Source: GCA-2711565 sp963664245
Lineage (GTDB): Bacteria > Bacteroidota > Bacteroidia > Bacteroidales > GCA-2711565
Length of the DNA: 64,000 nt
Assembly: GCA_963664245.1 (NCBI GenBank)
Contig: OY760934.1
Coordinates: 1,612,001-1,676,000, forward strand
Direction of reading: 5' to 3'
The position numbers and the translations under genes were made by a program. The notes beneath the pieces are model-generated. The model was not told where the DNA came from and ran no database searches. It worked only from the letters and a program-made list of their open reading frames with translations. Shown piece after piece: positions 28,173-37,152 of the stretch (within the stretch, counting starts at the first letter, position 1; each line of letters opens with the position of its first letter).

Positions 28173-28739
28173 TTAATTATCTAATTTCTCACAAATAGAA
28201 TCAAAAATTTCTTCAACCGAACCTACGCCATTTATTTTAGCCAGCTTGTTTTGCTTATCGTAATATTCCAATAAGGGAGAAGTTTGGTTTTTGTAAACAC
28301 TCAGGCGGTTGTTGATGGTTTCTTTGTTGTCGTCTTTGCGGCCTTCAATTTCGGCGCGTTTCAGCAGCCTTGAGATGATTTCCTCGTCGGCAACATCCAG
28401 CGAAATTACCTTTGAAATTTCGACATTCAGTTTTTGCATCAGCTCATCCAAGGCTTCGGCCTGAACAATGGTACGTGGAAATCCGTCGAAAATAAAACCT
28501 TTTACCTGCTTGTTTTCGTCCATCACTTTGTGAAGGATTTCAATCAATAAATCATCGGAAACAAGCTCACCCCGTTCGATCACATCTTTTACCTTTAACC
28601 CGAGCGGGCTTTCGGCTTTGATTTCGGCACGTAAAATATCACCGGTTGAAACATGCTTTAATTGATACTTCTCAGCAGTTTTAACGGACTGGGTTCCTTT
28701 ACCGGAACCGGGGGGACCAAATAATATTAAATTAAACAT
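28173..28739 (-). CDS. adk: adenylate kinase
   Basis: A 188-residue enzyme that equilibrates ATP plus AMP with two ADP. The P-loop GPPGSGKGTQ, the AMP-binding STGDILRAEI and GFIFDGFPRT segments, and RLLKRAEIEGRKDDN followed by NNRLSVYKNQTSPLLEYY identify it. The LID region is the short form without a zinc-binding Cys set, which accounts for the length below the 214 residues of the E. coli enzyme. It converges on sir2 and is divergent from the DUF4271 gene. Confidence 0.97.
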   Translation of the reverse strand: MFNLILFGPPGSGKGTQSVKTAEKYQLKHVSTGDILRAEIKAESPLGLKVKDVIERGELVSDDLLIEILHKVMDENKQVKGFIFDGFPRTIVQAEALDELMQKLNVEISKVISLDVADEEIISRLLKRAEIEGRKDDNKETINNRLSVYKNQTSPLLEYYDKQNKLAKINGVGSVEEIFDSICEKLDN

Positions 28740-28886
28740 CCATTTTACAAATTAGGTTATTAGAAAATCATCAAACAAGTTACGTAATCTATTTGAAAAA
28801 TTAAAACCGACACTTAAAAATTATTTTTAGGGCTGATTATTCATAAAGAAAATAAAGAAGCAATACAGTGCTCTTTCAAAAATCAT

Positions 28887-28894
28887 TAATTTTG
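28887..28894 (+). promoter_or_regulatory. candidate -7 element for the DUF4271-hemD-rnpA-yidD cluster
   Basis: TAATTTTG matches TAnnTTTG, 19 bp before the ATG at 28914, implying a very short leader. The -33 element is not obvious. Confidence 0.4.
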
Positions 28895-28913
28895 TAAAGC
28901 TGTAAAAAAAATA

Positions 28914-29699
28914 ATGATGCAAGCAGACACCACTCAAAATTTTATTAACCAAAATCGTGTTCTTGCACAGGATAGCATTGACACCGGGACAACTACAGCT
29001 AAAAAATTTCTTACCGAAAAGCCCAGCCAAAATTTCGAAAGCAAACATCTAGATAAGCCCTCGGGTGATGGGATTACGGCGATTTTTATTTTTGCCTCGC
29101 TCATCATTGCTATTTCAAATGTTGTTTACCGAAGACGGTTCAGGGATTTACTAAGAGCCTTTTTAGCCCGAAATTATTCCAACCAGCTAATGCGCGACGG
29201 CGATATTTATAAAGAACAGGTGGGGGCATTATTGCTTATCTTGTATTTGATATCTGTTCCCTTGTTTTTTTCCTTATGCATACTTCACTATTTCCCGGAT
29301 TATCATTTCGAATTAAAACCAGTTATTATTTTAATTTTATTGGCATCGTTTGCTGCTATTTGGTTATATCGGATCGGATTTATAAACTTCACATCCATTT
29401 TATTTAAAACAAATAAAGCTTCAAAAGAAGTAGCCACTCATATTTTCATTTTCAATTTAATTTCCGGAATTTCGGTGCTGCCATTTTCGATACTCTACTT
29501 TTACTCAGAATCTTCAACCTTTTTGATTTTTGGATTAATCATCTGGGGCCTAATCCAGATTTATCGTTTTATTAGGCTATTTGCAATAGGATTGTCATAC
29601 GCAATTTTTTCTGGTTTGCATTTATTTTTATATCTTTGCAGCCTCGAAATTATACCGATAGTAATTATGCTCAAAGTTCTAAGCATTTTCTATCTGTAG
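28914..29699 (+). CDS. DUF4271-type integral membrane protein
   Basis: A 261-residue protein with a polar N-terminal region (about 1-50) and then six or so hydrophobic segments (about 55-75, 100-125, 135-158, 178-200, 205-225 and 235-258). It matches the DUF4271 protein that in Bacteroidetes is found directly upstream of uroporphyrinogen-III synthase, as it is here. The function is unknown. Linkage with hemD, rnpA and yidD suggests only shared transcription with housekeeping genes. A good -7 match (TATCTTTG, 29631-29638) lies near its 3' end. Confidence 0.85.
   Translation: MMQADTTQNFINQNRVLAQDSIDTGTTTAKKFLTEKPSQNFESKHLDKPSGDGITAIFIFASLIIAISNVVYRRRFRDLLRAFLARNYSNQLMRDGDIYKEQVGALLLILYLISVPLFFSLCILHYFPDYHFELKPVIILILLASFAAIWLYRIGFINFTSILFKTNKASKEVATHIFIFNLISGISVLPFSILYFYSESSTFLIFGLIIWGLIQIYRFIRLFAIGLSYAIFSGLHLFLYLCSLEIIPIVIMLKVLSIFYL
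29631..29638 (+). promoter_or_regulatory. internal promoter candidate for hemD-rnpA-yidD
   Basis: TATCTTTG, in the context TATATCTTTGCA, is an excellent -7 match inside the 3' end of the DUF4271 gene, about 100 bp before the hemD start. It could feed hemD and the essential rnpA. Confidence 0.4.
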
Positions 29700-29735
29700 T
29701 GTGAAAACCAATTTTTGAATTAAAATCCTGGAAAA

Positions 29736-30491
29736 TTGAAAGTAAAAAACATTCTTGTTTCTCAGCCTGAGCCGTTAGATCTCGAAAAATCTCCTTATGG
29801 AGAAATCGCGAAGAAATATAAATTTACCATTGATTTCCATAAATTTATAAAGATTGAGGGCATACCTGCTAAAGATTTTCGCAAAGACAGGGTAAATATT
29901 TTAGATCATACTGCCGTAATTTTAACCAGCCGTAACGCGGTTGACCATTTCTTCAGAATTTCTAAAGAAATGCGCGTTGAAATTCCAGACACTATGAAAT
30001 ATTTCTGTATTTCTGAATCAACAGCTTTTTATCTTCAGAAATATGTTCAGTACCGTAAGCGCAAAATCTTTCACGGCAAACAAAATTTCGCCGATTTGAT
30101 GGAGCTGATCACCAAACATAAAGATGAAAAATTCTTATTGCCGTGTTCAGATATTCATAAAGCAAGCATGACCCGTTTGCTTGATAGTGAAGGTATCAAT
30201 TACAGTAAAGCAATCATCTATAAAACCGTAGCAAGTAATCTTAAAAATGTTAAGATTAACGAGTACGATATGTTGATTTTCTTTAGTCCTTCGGGAGTTG
30301 CATCTTTATTTAAAAACTTCCCCGACTATCAACAAAACGAGACCCTGATTGCCGCTTTTGGACCTACAACCACCAAAGCCGTAAAAGATTCCGGGTTGAC
30401 CTTAAACATTGAGGCTCCGACCAAAACTTCGCCTTCAATGACCATGGCCATTGAAGAATTTATTCAAAAACAGGCAAAAAAGAAGAAGTAA
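29736..30491 (+). CDS. hemD: uroporphyrinogen-III synthase (HemD)
   Basis: A 251-residue protein beginning at a TTG codon (LKVKNILVSQPEP). No in-frame ATG or GTG fits and homologues begin with the same sequence, so a TTG start is likely. The two-lobed HemD fold is suggested by VNILDHTAVILTSRNAVDHF in the first lobe and YDMLIFFSPSGVASLFKNFP with IAAFGPTTTKAVKDSGL in the second. The enzyme closes and isomerises hydroxymethylbilane to uroporphyrinogen III in haem synthesis. The surrounding order (DUF4271, hemD, rnpA, yidD) is typical of Bacteroidetes. Sequence conservation of HemD is low in general, so the assignment rests partly on context. Confidence 0.88.
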   Translation: MKVKNILVSQPEPLDLEKSPYGEIAKKYKFTIDFHKFIKIEGIPAKDFRKDRVNILDHTAVILTSRNAVDHFFRISKEMRVEIPDTMKYFCISESTAFYLQKYVQYRKRKIFHGKQNFADLMELITKHKDEKFLLPCSDIHKASMTRLLDSEGINYSKAIIYKTVASNLKNVKINEYDMLIFFSPSGVASLFKNFPDYQQNETLIAAFGPTTTKAVKDSGLTLNIEAPTKTSPSMTMAIEEFIQKQAKKKK

Positions 30492-30539
30492 GTCTTTTTT
30501 TTGTAAATTAGACTATTGCTAAACTCTTTTATCCGCTTG

Positions 30540-30929
30540 ATGTTTACGTTCAAAAAACAAGAACGGCTTTGTAAAAAAGCAGCCATTGAAGATCTATTTT
30601 CAAATGGACGGTCGTTTTTTTTATACCCCCTGAAAATTGTTTGGATAACAGTTGAAGAAAAACGCAAATACCCGGCACAGGTATTAATCAACGTTTCTAA
30701 ACGCAATTTCAAACGGGCTGTTGACCGAAACTATCTCAAACGGATCATCCGCGAAGCCTATCGCAAAAACAAACATTTGCTGTACGAAGAACTAAACGGA
30801 AAACAAAAAAACCTTAACTTAGCTATCCTTTACTCAGCGAAGGAAATAATCTCCTATCATGAGCTTGAAGAAAAAATAATAGAGGCACTGAAGCGTTTAA
30901 TAAAAACTCATGAAAAAACTGCTAACTAA
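30540..30929 (+). CDS. rnpA: ribonuclease P protein component
   Basis: The ATG at 30540 (MFTFKKQERLCKK) is chosen over an upstream TTG because RnpA proteins typically begin with this FTFKKxERL segment. At 129 residues it has the normal length. The signature RAVDRNYLKRIIREAYR, which contains the RNA-binding RNR motif variant, is present. The protein assists the RNase P RNA in maturing tRNA 5' ends. Its 3' end overlaps yidD by 20 bp, implying translational coupling. The RNase P RNA gene itself is not in the window. Confidence 0.96.
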   Translation: MFTFKKQERLCKKAAIEDLFSNGRSFFLYPLKIVWITVEEKRKYPAQVLINVSKRNFKRAVDRNYLKRIIREAYRKNKHLLYEELNGKQKNLNLAILYSAKEIISYHELEEKIIEALKRLIKTHEKTAN

Positions 30930-31131
30930 ATTTTTTATTTTGTTGATCCGTTTCTACCAGGGAGCCATTTCGCCTTATTTTGCCCCCTCGTGCCGCTATA
31001 CACCAACTTGTTCAGAATACGGCGTTCAGGCATTAAAAAAATACGGACCATTTAAAGGAGGTTGGCTAACCCTGAAAAGATTCTTATCTTGCAATCCGTG
31101 GGGTGGATCGGGCCACGACCCGGTTCCATAA
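30910..31131 (+). CDS. yidD: membrane protein insertion efficiency factor YidD
   Basis: A 73-residue protein with the family's conserved core IRFYQGAISPYF, CRYTPTCSEYGVQAL, GGWLTLKRFLSCNPWG and terminal GHDPVP. It acts at the inner membrane near the YidC insertase. The start overlaps rnpA by 20 bp, the usual rnpA-yidD linkage. Unlike in many bacteria, yidC and rpmH are not adjacent. Confidence 0.97.
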   Translation: MKKLLTKFFILLIRFYQGAISPYFAPSCRYTPTCSEYGVQALKKYGPFKGGWLTLKRFLSCNPWGGSGHDPVP

Positions 31132-31151
31132 ATTAAATTGAAGAAAAAACT

Positions 31152-32807
31152 ATGAAGAAAAACTTTGTTAAAACACTTGTCATACTCATTTTTACAACAC
31201 TGGTTTTTGTTGTTAATGCACAAAATGAAAACAATTTTAAAATTGCAAAGAACCTGGACATATATACCAGCTTGCTTTCCGAATTAAACATCAATTATGT
31301 TGATAGCGTTGACATTGATGATTTGGTTCGAACCAGCATTGACGAAATGTTAAAAAAACTCGATCCTTATACATTTTTTATTTCTGAAAAAGAAACCGAC
31401 GATTTTGAATTTTTTACAACCGGGGTATACGGCGGAATTGGTGTAGATATTTTGCAACATGATAAAAAAGTAATGGTTGGCGGAGTACGGGAAGGTTTCT
31501 CGGGTCACCGCGCCGGACTGAGAACCGGGGATGTTTTCCTGGAAGTTGACGGGAAAGATGTACGCAAAAAAACGTCGGCCCAAATAAGCGACATGGTTAA
31601 AGGAAAACCAGGAACCCCTCTTACGATAACAGTTAAAAGACCGGGGATTGACGAACCCATTGTTGTAAGCCTGAAAAAAGAAACCATTACAGTAGATAAT
31701 GTTCCTTATTACACCATTATCGATAACAACATCGGGTATATCCTGCTTTCTACATTTACTTCCGATGCCGCCAAAGAAGTAAAAAAAGCCTTTATGGATT
31801 TAAAAAGTGTTACCGAGCTAAAGGGGCTGATTTTAGATTTACGGGGGAACGGTGGCGGATTAATAAACGAAGCCGTTGAAATTGTAAACATTTTTGTGGA
31901 TAAGGGCCAGGAAGTGGTCAGCACAAAAGGAAAATTGAGCGACCGGAACTTAACCTACTACACGCATTCAAAAGCGATTGACACTGAAATCCCACTGGCA
32001 GTACTCATCAACAGCAACAGTGCTTCGGCTTCAGAAATTGTTGCCGGGGCCATCCAGGATTTGGACCGTGGCATTTTAATTGGCCAACGGTCATTCGGGA
32101 AAGGCCTGGTCCAAAATGTAGTTCCATTAAGTTATAACTCGCAGTTAAAAGTAACAACCGCAAAATACTATATTCCAAGCGGCCGTTGCATTCAGGCTAT
32201 TGATTATTCGCACAAAGATGAAAACGGTTATTTTACGACCATTCCCGATTCATTGATTTCGGAATTTGAAACAAAAAGCGGACGAAAAGTTTACGATGGC
32301 GGCGGTATTGAACCCGACATTAAATTGAAACCCCGGATTTTAAGCAATATTTCGGTTAGCTTGTACACCCGTTTATTAATTTTTGATTATGCGGTAAAAT
32401 ATTATTACAAAAATCAGCACATTAAAAGCGTTAAGGACTTTGAATTTACCGATAAAGATTACCAGAGTTTTCTAAACTATTTAAAAGATAAAGATTACGA
32501 TTACACCACCAAATGCGAAAAATCAGTGGATGATCTCATCGAAAACGCTAAAAAAGAAAGCTATTACGAGGCCATTAAAGATCAGTTAACGGCGCTTAAA
32601 AAAAGTATTAAACACAACAAAGAAGAAGATTTGACAAAACATAAAAACGAAATCATGAAAATCCTGGAAATGGAAATTGCAGCCAATTTCTTCTATGACA
32701 AAGGAAGAATCCAGGTTTCGATGCGGGATAATGAGGAACTAAAAAAAGCCACAGAAATACTTAAAGCTAAAAATAAATACCAGGCTTTATTGCTTCCTAC
32801 TAAATAA
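31152..32807 (+). CDS. S41 family C-terminal processing peptidase
   Basis: A 551-residue exported serine protease. The signal peptide (about 1-24, ending VNAQ) is followed by a helical N-terminal domain, a PDZ domain (about 85-175; GGIGVDILQHDKKVMVGGV, HRAGLRTGDVFLEVDGKDV) and the S41 catalytic core (about 190-340) with the nucleophile Ser in NSNSASASEIV and the Lys in IGQRSFGKGLVQ. A C-terminal helical extension of about 150 residues follows. CtpA-type enzymes trim or degrade periplasmic proteins from the C-terminus. It lies 20 bp after yidD, probably on the same transcript. Confidence 0.95.
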   Translation: MKKNFVKTLVILIFTTLVFVVNAQNENNFKIAKNLDIYTSLLSELNINYVDSVDIDDLVRTSIDEMLKKLDPYTFFISEKETDDFEFFTTGVYGGIGVDILQHDKKVMVGGVREGFSGHRAGLRTGDVFLEVDGKDVRKKTSAQISDMVKGKPGTPLTITVKRPGIDEPIVVSLKKETITVDNVPYYTIIDNNIGYILLSTFTSDAAKEVKKAFMDLKSVTELKGLILDLRGNGGGLINEAVEIVNIFVDKGQEVVSTKGKLSDRNLTYYTHSKAIDTEIPLAVLINSNSASASEIVAGAIQDLDRGILIGQRSFGKGLVQNVVPLSYNSQLKVTTAKYYIPSGRCIQAIDYSHKDENGYFTTIPDSLISEFETKSGRKVYDGGGIEPDIKLKPRILSNISVSLYTRLLIFDYAVKYYYKNQHIKSVKDFEFTDKDYQSFLNYLKDKDYDYTTKCEKSVDDLIENAKKESYYEAIKDQLTALKKSIKHNKEEDLTKHKNEIMKILEMEIAANFFYDKGRIQVSMRDNEELKKATEILKAKNKYQALLLPTK

Positions 32808-32848
32808 CAAATTCATATTTTGTATTTTTATATCAAGAAATCACAGGC

Positions 32849-33337
32849 ATGAAAACAAAAGCAATAAATATCACTTTTGAAGAATACGATCATCTTGATG
32901 AATTAAACCCGCAAGACAGGGCACTGATTGAAGAAGCAACCCGGGCTCTTGAAAAAGCCTATGCCCCTTATTCGTTGTACCATGTGGGTGCTGCACTGTT
33001 GCTGGAAGACGGAAAAATAATTACCGGGAACAACCAGGAAAACGTAGCTTATCCTTCGGGACTTTGTGCCGAACGTGTTGCCGTGTTTTACGCTTCATCT
33101 CAATTCCCCGATAAAAAAATCAAAAGTATTGCTATTACCGCCAAGGCCGATAATTTTATCATCAAAGAACCCGTTGCTCCTTGTGGAGCCTGCCGCCAGG
33201 TAATTTCAGAATACGAAGGAAAGCAAAACGAAGCCATACGGATCATACTAAAAGCCGAAGAAGGAAAAATTTTGATTTTTAAACGGGTGGAAGATTTATT
33301 ACCTTTAATGTTCAAGGCCGAGGAACTAAAAAAATAA
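32849..33337 (+). CDS. cdd: cytidine deaminase
   Basis: A 162-residue homotetrameric-type cytidine deaminase that converts cytidine and deoxycytidine to uridines in pyrimidine salvage. The zinc site is complete: Cys and catalytic Glu in LCAERVAVF, and the two cysteines of PCGACRQ. YAPYSLYHVGAAL and NQENVAYPSG are the substrate-binding segments. It is followed 2 bp later by a hotdog thioesterase, so the two are cotranscribed. Confidence 0.96.
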   Translation: MKTKAINITFEEYDHLDELNPQDRALIEEATRALEKAYAPYSLYHVGAALLLEDGKIITGNNQENVAYPSGLCAERVAVFYASSQFPDKKIKSIAITAKADNFIIKEPVAPCGACRQVISEYEGKQNEAIRIILKAEEGKILIFKRVEDLLPLMFKAEELKK

Positions 33338-33339
33338 CC

Positions 33340-33744
33340 ATGCAACACATCACAACCAAAATATGTAAGACCAGTGATATCGGGGTAAACGACAATCTAT
33401 TTGGCGGAACCATGTTGCAATGGCTGGATGAAGCCGGCGGGGTTTTAGCCGCTTCGCTATGTTGCACGCCCAACATGATAACCTTGAAAATGGATGAGGT
33501 GATTTTTAAAAAACCCATTAAGGTAAAAGAACACATCCACATTTACGGCACGGTTGAACACGTGGGAACTTCCTCGTTAAAACTTTGCCTTGAAGCCCGG
33601 CGATTTGATTTTGAAAACCACACCGAAGAATCGGTTTGCACCACCAAAATGCTTTTTGTAAAAATTGATGAACAAGGCAATACTTCTCCCATTGATTCTG
33701 CTTTAAGAGAACGGATTATTGAAAAACAAAAAGGTTGCCAATAA
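33340..33744 (+). CDS. hotdog-fold acyl-CoA thioesterase
   Basis: A 134-residue protein of the YciA/BFIT type. It has the hotdog central-helix pattern DNLFGGTMLQWLDEAGGVLA, which carries the catalytic Asp, followed by strands (MDEVIFKKPIKVKEHIHIYG) and SVCTTKMLFVKID. It hydrolyses acyl-CoA esters; chain preference cannot be predicted. It sits 2 bp after cdd and meets the GtrA gene head-on with only 3 bp between stop codons and no hairpin. Confidence 0.92.
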   Translation: MQHITTKICKTSDIGVNDNLFGGTMLQWLDEAGGVLAASLCCTPNMITLKMDEVIFKKPIKVKEHIHIYGTVEHVGTSSLKLCLEARRFDFENHTEESVCTTKMLFVKIDEQGNTSPIDSALRERIIEKQKGCQ

Positions 33745-33747
33745 CAA

Positions 33748-34143
33748 TTAAGCGAAAGTAAAAAAAGCGTTCGCAAAGAAATTCCAGATGGTAACCACCC
33801 CTATTGCAAACACTTTCGAGACATAAAAATTCAGTTTAAATTTATTGATTACAATATACAGGATCAGTGTGTTTATTGCCAAACCAATCATCGATATTAT
33901 AAAAAACTCAAAAAACTCGACGGCAATTTCCGGATCGGTACTATGAAAGGTCCAATAGCGGTTCAAAAAATAATTTGACGTAGCCGCCAGGGTAAAACCA
34001 ATAGCATTGGAAACATACTTCTGAATTTTAAGAATTTCCTTACACAGGTAAGTAAATCCAAAATCAACAAAAAGCCCGGAGAAACCAACAATCCCAAACT
34101 TTAGGAATTTATACAAGAAAGCCTTGGTAAAGATCTCCGACAT
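33748..34143 (-). CDS. GtrA family membrane protein
   Basis: A 131-residue protein with four hydrophobic helices and the GtrA-type start FLKFGIVGFSGLFVDFGFTY, plus NAIGFTLAATSNYFLNRYWTF in the second and third helix. GtrA-like proteins are thought to help move lipid-linked sugars across the inner membrane in polysaccharide or teichoic-acid decoration. No glycosyltransferase neighbours it. It starts one base after the stop of the GNAT-like gene, so both form one operon. Confidence 0.9.
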   Translation of the reverse strand: MSEIFTKAFLYKFLKFGIVGFSGLFVDFGFTYLCKEILKIQKYVSNAIGFTLAATSNYFLNRYWTFHSTDPEIAVEFFEFFIISMIGLAINTLILYIVINKFKLNFYVSKVFAIGVVTIWNFFANAFFTFA

Positions 34144-34144
34144 T

Positions 34145-35347
34145 TTATTTGCTATCTATAACCTGATCCTTGGTATCCATCGGAATTACTTTTGAACGTT
34201 TTACCGACTTATTCTTATCAAATGCCATCCGGTAAGTAATATGACGCTTGGCAAATTTACCTCCCACGGCCTGGTGCAACTGCTGCATTTTCGGGTTAAA
34301 ATCGCCCACCCAGCTCAATTCAACTTCTTTATAATGCTGGTGCGACTTTTGTTTCATCACTTCGTTCATGTGCCAGAAAATTCCAGATTCAACCCCAAAT
34401 TTCTGGAATTCGGGAACAACGCCCATAATGGTAATACGGGTACGGTTAATCATTTTTTTCTTCCGGTAATACAAAAAGCGAAGTTTATTCCAAAAATGAA
34501 GTTTCCCGTTCAGTTTTTTAAATATCTGGTTCGCATCAGGGAACATCACCAAAAACGCAATCGGCTGATCGTTATTATATACAAACCAGATAAACTGCTC
34601 GTCGATAATGGCTTTGGCTTTGTCAAACGATTCAAGTAAAATTTCTTTTTTTAAAGGTGTAAAGTTTTCATGAAACTGCCAGGCATTATCATAAATGGTT
34701 TTTAAATCGGTAAGGTATTTATCAATATTTTTTATACGAAGATGCTCAAAATGGTAGTCGGGTTTTTTACGAATCCAGTTGGCGATTTTCCAGAAACGTT
34801 CCGGAAAAGGAACGGTCAAATCTAGGTGATTGGTTACCTGCTCAAAGAAGGTTTCAAAGCCATAACTTTCAAAAAAGTCTTTATAGTAAGCTTTATGATA
34901 GTTCATTCCAAAACTTGGCGAATATTGGTAACCTTCTACCAACAAGCCCCAAAAATTATCATTTTCTCCAAAATTAATCGGCCCGTCCATAGCTTCCATG
35001 CCACGTTCTTTCAACCACTCAACACATTTATCAAACAACATAACGGCCGCATCCCGATCATCAATACATTCAAAGAAGCCCATTCCACCGGTTGGTTGGT
35101 CAAAAGTATAAGCTTTCTTTTCATTAATAAAAGCAGCTACCCTTCCTATCAGTTTATTATTATCATCTACCAATATCCAACGGGTAACATCACCATGTGT
35201 AAAAAACACATTTTTTTCCGGGTCGAATACAGCATCTATCATCGAATCGAGCGGGCATACCCAATGCTCGTCGTCTTTATAAATAACACGGGCAACATCT
35301 AAAAATTTTTTGGAAAGTGCTTTAGAGTTAACTTCAATTAGTTTCAT
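34145..35347 (-). CDS. GNAT-fold-like hypothetical protein (YghO-like)
   Basis: The start at 35347 (MKLIEVNSKALSKKFL) fits better than an ATG 12 codons earlier. It is a cytoplasmic protein of 400 residues without a signal peptide. The C-terminal part looks like an acetyltransferase fold: RITIMGVVPEFQKFGVESGI resembles GNAT motif A, and ELSWVGDFNPKMQQLHQAVG resembles the Asn-containing motif B segment. The N-terminal half (WVCPLDSMIDAVFDPEKN, GMEAMDGPINFGENDNFWG) is typical of a widespread but uncharacterised Bacteroidetes family. The substrate is unknown. It is cotranscribed with a GtrA-type protein. Confidence 0.8.
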   Translation of the reverse strand: MKLIEVNSKALSKKFLDVARVIYKDDEHWVCPLDSMIDAVFDPEKNVFFTHGDVTRWILVDDNNKLIGRVAAFINEKKAYTFDQPTGGMGFFECIDDRDAAVMLFDKCVEWLKERGMEAMDGPINFGENDNFWGLLVEGYQYSPSFGMNYHKAYYKDFFESYGFETFFEQVTNHLDLTVPFPERFWKIANWIRKKPDYHFEHLRIKNIDKYLTDLKTIYDNAWQFHENFTPLKKEILLESFDKAKAIIDEQFIWFVYNNDQPIAFLVMFPDANQIFKKLNGKLHFWNKLRFLYYRKKKMINRTRITIMGVVPEFQKFGVESGIFWHMNEVMKQKSHQHYKEVELSWVGDFNPKMQQLHQAVGGKFAKRHITYRMAFDKNKSVKRSKVIPMDTKDQVIDSK

Positions 35348-35440
35348 TGTATCTAAATGTCTTGATTTATAATTCTCATGCAAATTACAAAATTATATAA
35401 TGATTTCAATCAAGAATATTTTTATGCTGATAATTCTGAT

Positions 35441-35448
35441 TATATTTG
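35441..35448 (+). promoter_or_regulatory. candidate -7 element for the LptF/LptG gene
   Basis: TATATTTG matches TAnnTTTG, 18 bp before the GTG start at 35467, implying a leader of only a dozen bases. Confidence 0.45.
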
Positions 35449-35466
35449 CAACAAACAGTAATTTAC

Positions 35467-36915
35467 GTGAAAAAGGTTTACCAACTTGTTTTAATATCTT
35501 ACGCAGGGCCATTCATCATGACCTTTTTTATTGCATTATTTATTCTTGATATGCAATTTTTATGGAAATACATTGATGAACTCGTTGGTAAAGGACTGGA
35601 ATGGCACTTAATTGCCCAGTTGATGTATTATGCCAGTGCAACTTTTGTTCCCCTGGCTTTACCTCTTGCTGTTTTATTATCGTCATTAATGACGTTTGGT
35701 AATTTGGGCGAACACTACGAATTGGTATCCATGAAAGCATCCGGTATTTCTTTACGAAGAATCATGATGCCCCTGATTATTTTCTCAATTTGTTTAAGCA
35801 TCGCTGCTTTCTATTTTTCAAACAACATTTTGCCGGTGGCCCAGCTTAAATTCCAGAATAGGCTTTACGACATCCGCCATAAAAAACTAACATTTAATAT
35901 AAAAGAAGGTGTGTTTTACAAAGACCTTGACGGTTATGTAATACGCGTGGGTAAAAAAGATAAAGACGATGTACATATTCACGATGTTTTGATTTACAAC
36001 CATACCAAACGATTGGGGAACATTGACGTAACCGTTGCAAAATGGGGGAAAATGGAATCAACAAGCGACGGTCAATATATTTTTTTCACCCTTTACGATG
36101 GTTATTCTTACACCGAAAATGTAGAAGTAAGCAATTACAAAAAAAACCGCCCCGACGACCGAACCAAGTTTGACGAACAGGTTATTCGTTTCGATTTATC
36201 CTCCTTTGAGATGAACCAAACCGATGAAGATTTGTTTAAGCACCATTACCTTATGCTGAACCTTTCTCAACTAAGCCATACCATCGATTCACTCAACACA
36301 AAACTTGATGACACAAAAACAAGTTTTAAAGAAAATTTAAATGTTTACAACCGTTTAGAAGAAATAGCGATACTAACAGAGGCCGGGGCTTTGAGTCAAC
36401 TCCCAAAGGTTGACAGCGGATTTCAAATTCTTGGAAGAAATTCGCTCGAAAAAGTCAAAACAAATGCTTTAAGCGGGGTTCAATTCAAGCAAAGAAACAT
36501 TGAAAACAGTTTGCGCGACTGGGAGAAAAAAGAAGAAAAAATCAGAAAACATATCGTTGTTTATTACGAAAAATTCACCCTATCATTTGCCTGTCTGGTG
36601 CTATTTTTTGTAGGTGCCCCATTGGGAGCCATCATCCGAAAAGGGGGACTTGGGCTTCCGGTAGTGTTTTCCGTCATTTTCTTTATCATTTTTCACATCA
36701 TCAGCATTATGGGGAAAAAATACGTGCTGGCCGGAGCCATGCACCCCATACTGGGCATGTGGCTGGCCTCGATATGCATGTTGCCTCTCGGTATTTTTTT
36801 AACATTCAAAGCCACCACCGATGCGCCCTTACTGGATGCTGATGTTTGGCGCAAGAATTTTAAAACCATCATTGGGCGGTTCTCAAAATCAAAAAACCGG
36901 GAAGAAGAATACTAA
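35467..36915 (+). CDS. LptF/LptG family permease (LPS export)
   Basis: A 482-residue inner-membrane permease beginning at a GTG (VKKVYQLVLISYAGPF). A TTG seven codons upstream is possible but overlaps the promoter. Three N-terminal helices (about 10-30, 50-75 and 95-118), a large periplasmic beta-jellyroll region (about 125-360) and three C-terminal helices (about 370-455) fit LptF/LptG. These partner with the LptB ATPase to move lipopolysaccharide from the inner membrane to LptC/A. Only one such permease is seen here, as is usual for scattered Bacteroidetes lpt genes. Confidence 0.93.
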   Translation: MKKVYQLVLISYAGPFIMTFFIALFILDMQFLWKYIDELVGKGLEWHLIAQLMYYASATFVPLALPLAVLLSSLMTFGNLGEHYELVSMKASGISLRRIMMPLIIFSICLSIAAFYFSNNILPVAQLKFQNRLYDIRHKKLTFNIKEGVFYKDLDGYVIRVGKKDKDDVHIHDVLIYNHTKRLGNIDVTVAKWGKMESTSDGQYIFFTLYDGYSYTENVEVSNYKKNRPDDRTKFDEQVIRFDLSSFEMNQTDEDLFKHHYLMLNLSQLSHTIDSLNTKLDDTKTSFKENLNVYNRLEEIAILTEAGALSQLPKVDSGFQILGRNSLEKVKTNALSGVQFKQRNIENSLRDWEKKEEKIRKHIVVYYEKFTLSFACLVLFFVGAPLGAIIRKGGLGLPVVFSVIFFIIFHIISIMGKKYVLAGAMHPILGMWLASICMLPLGIFLTFKATTDAPLLDADVWRKNFKTIIGRFSKSKNREEEY

Positions 36916-36992
36916 ATTCAACCATTACGCTTTGCTTTTTCTACTAATATCAAAAAGAAAGGTTGTAATTTTACCATAGAATTTAAACAAAA

Positions 36993-37120
36993 AAAGTTGT
37001 CAAAAATTAATTAAGGGTCATACTGAAAACTTGGTTCAGTATCTCGAAAAATTGCTTATGGAAACAGATTCTGAAATGAATTCAGGATGACAAGCCAAAC
37101 AATTAATTTTTGACAACTTT
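36993..37120. repeat. MITE-like palindromic element with 20-bp terminal inverted repeats
   Basis: AAAGTTGTCAAAAATTAATT (36993-37012) and its exact complement (37101-37120) bound 128 bp. Inside, GTCATACTGAA at 37017-37027 is mirrored by TTCAGGATGAC near 37081-37091, and CAGTATCT is mirrored by AGATTCTG, so nearly the whole unit can fold into one long hairpin. There is no coding capacity. This internal sequence type (GTCATnCTGAA with AGATTCTG) recurs in intergenic DNA of many bacteria. It lies between the LptF/G gene and ettA. Only one copy is in the window. Confidence 0.65.
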
Positions 37121-37152
37121 AAACCCAAAATACTAAATTGTAATATTTTCAA

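Noticed and set aside
34826..35302. Open frame of 158 codons opposite the GNAT-like gene
   Set aside because: It mirrors a well-supported gene and has low-complexity hydrophobic content; no independent start signals.
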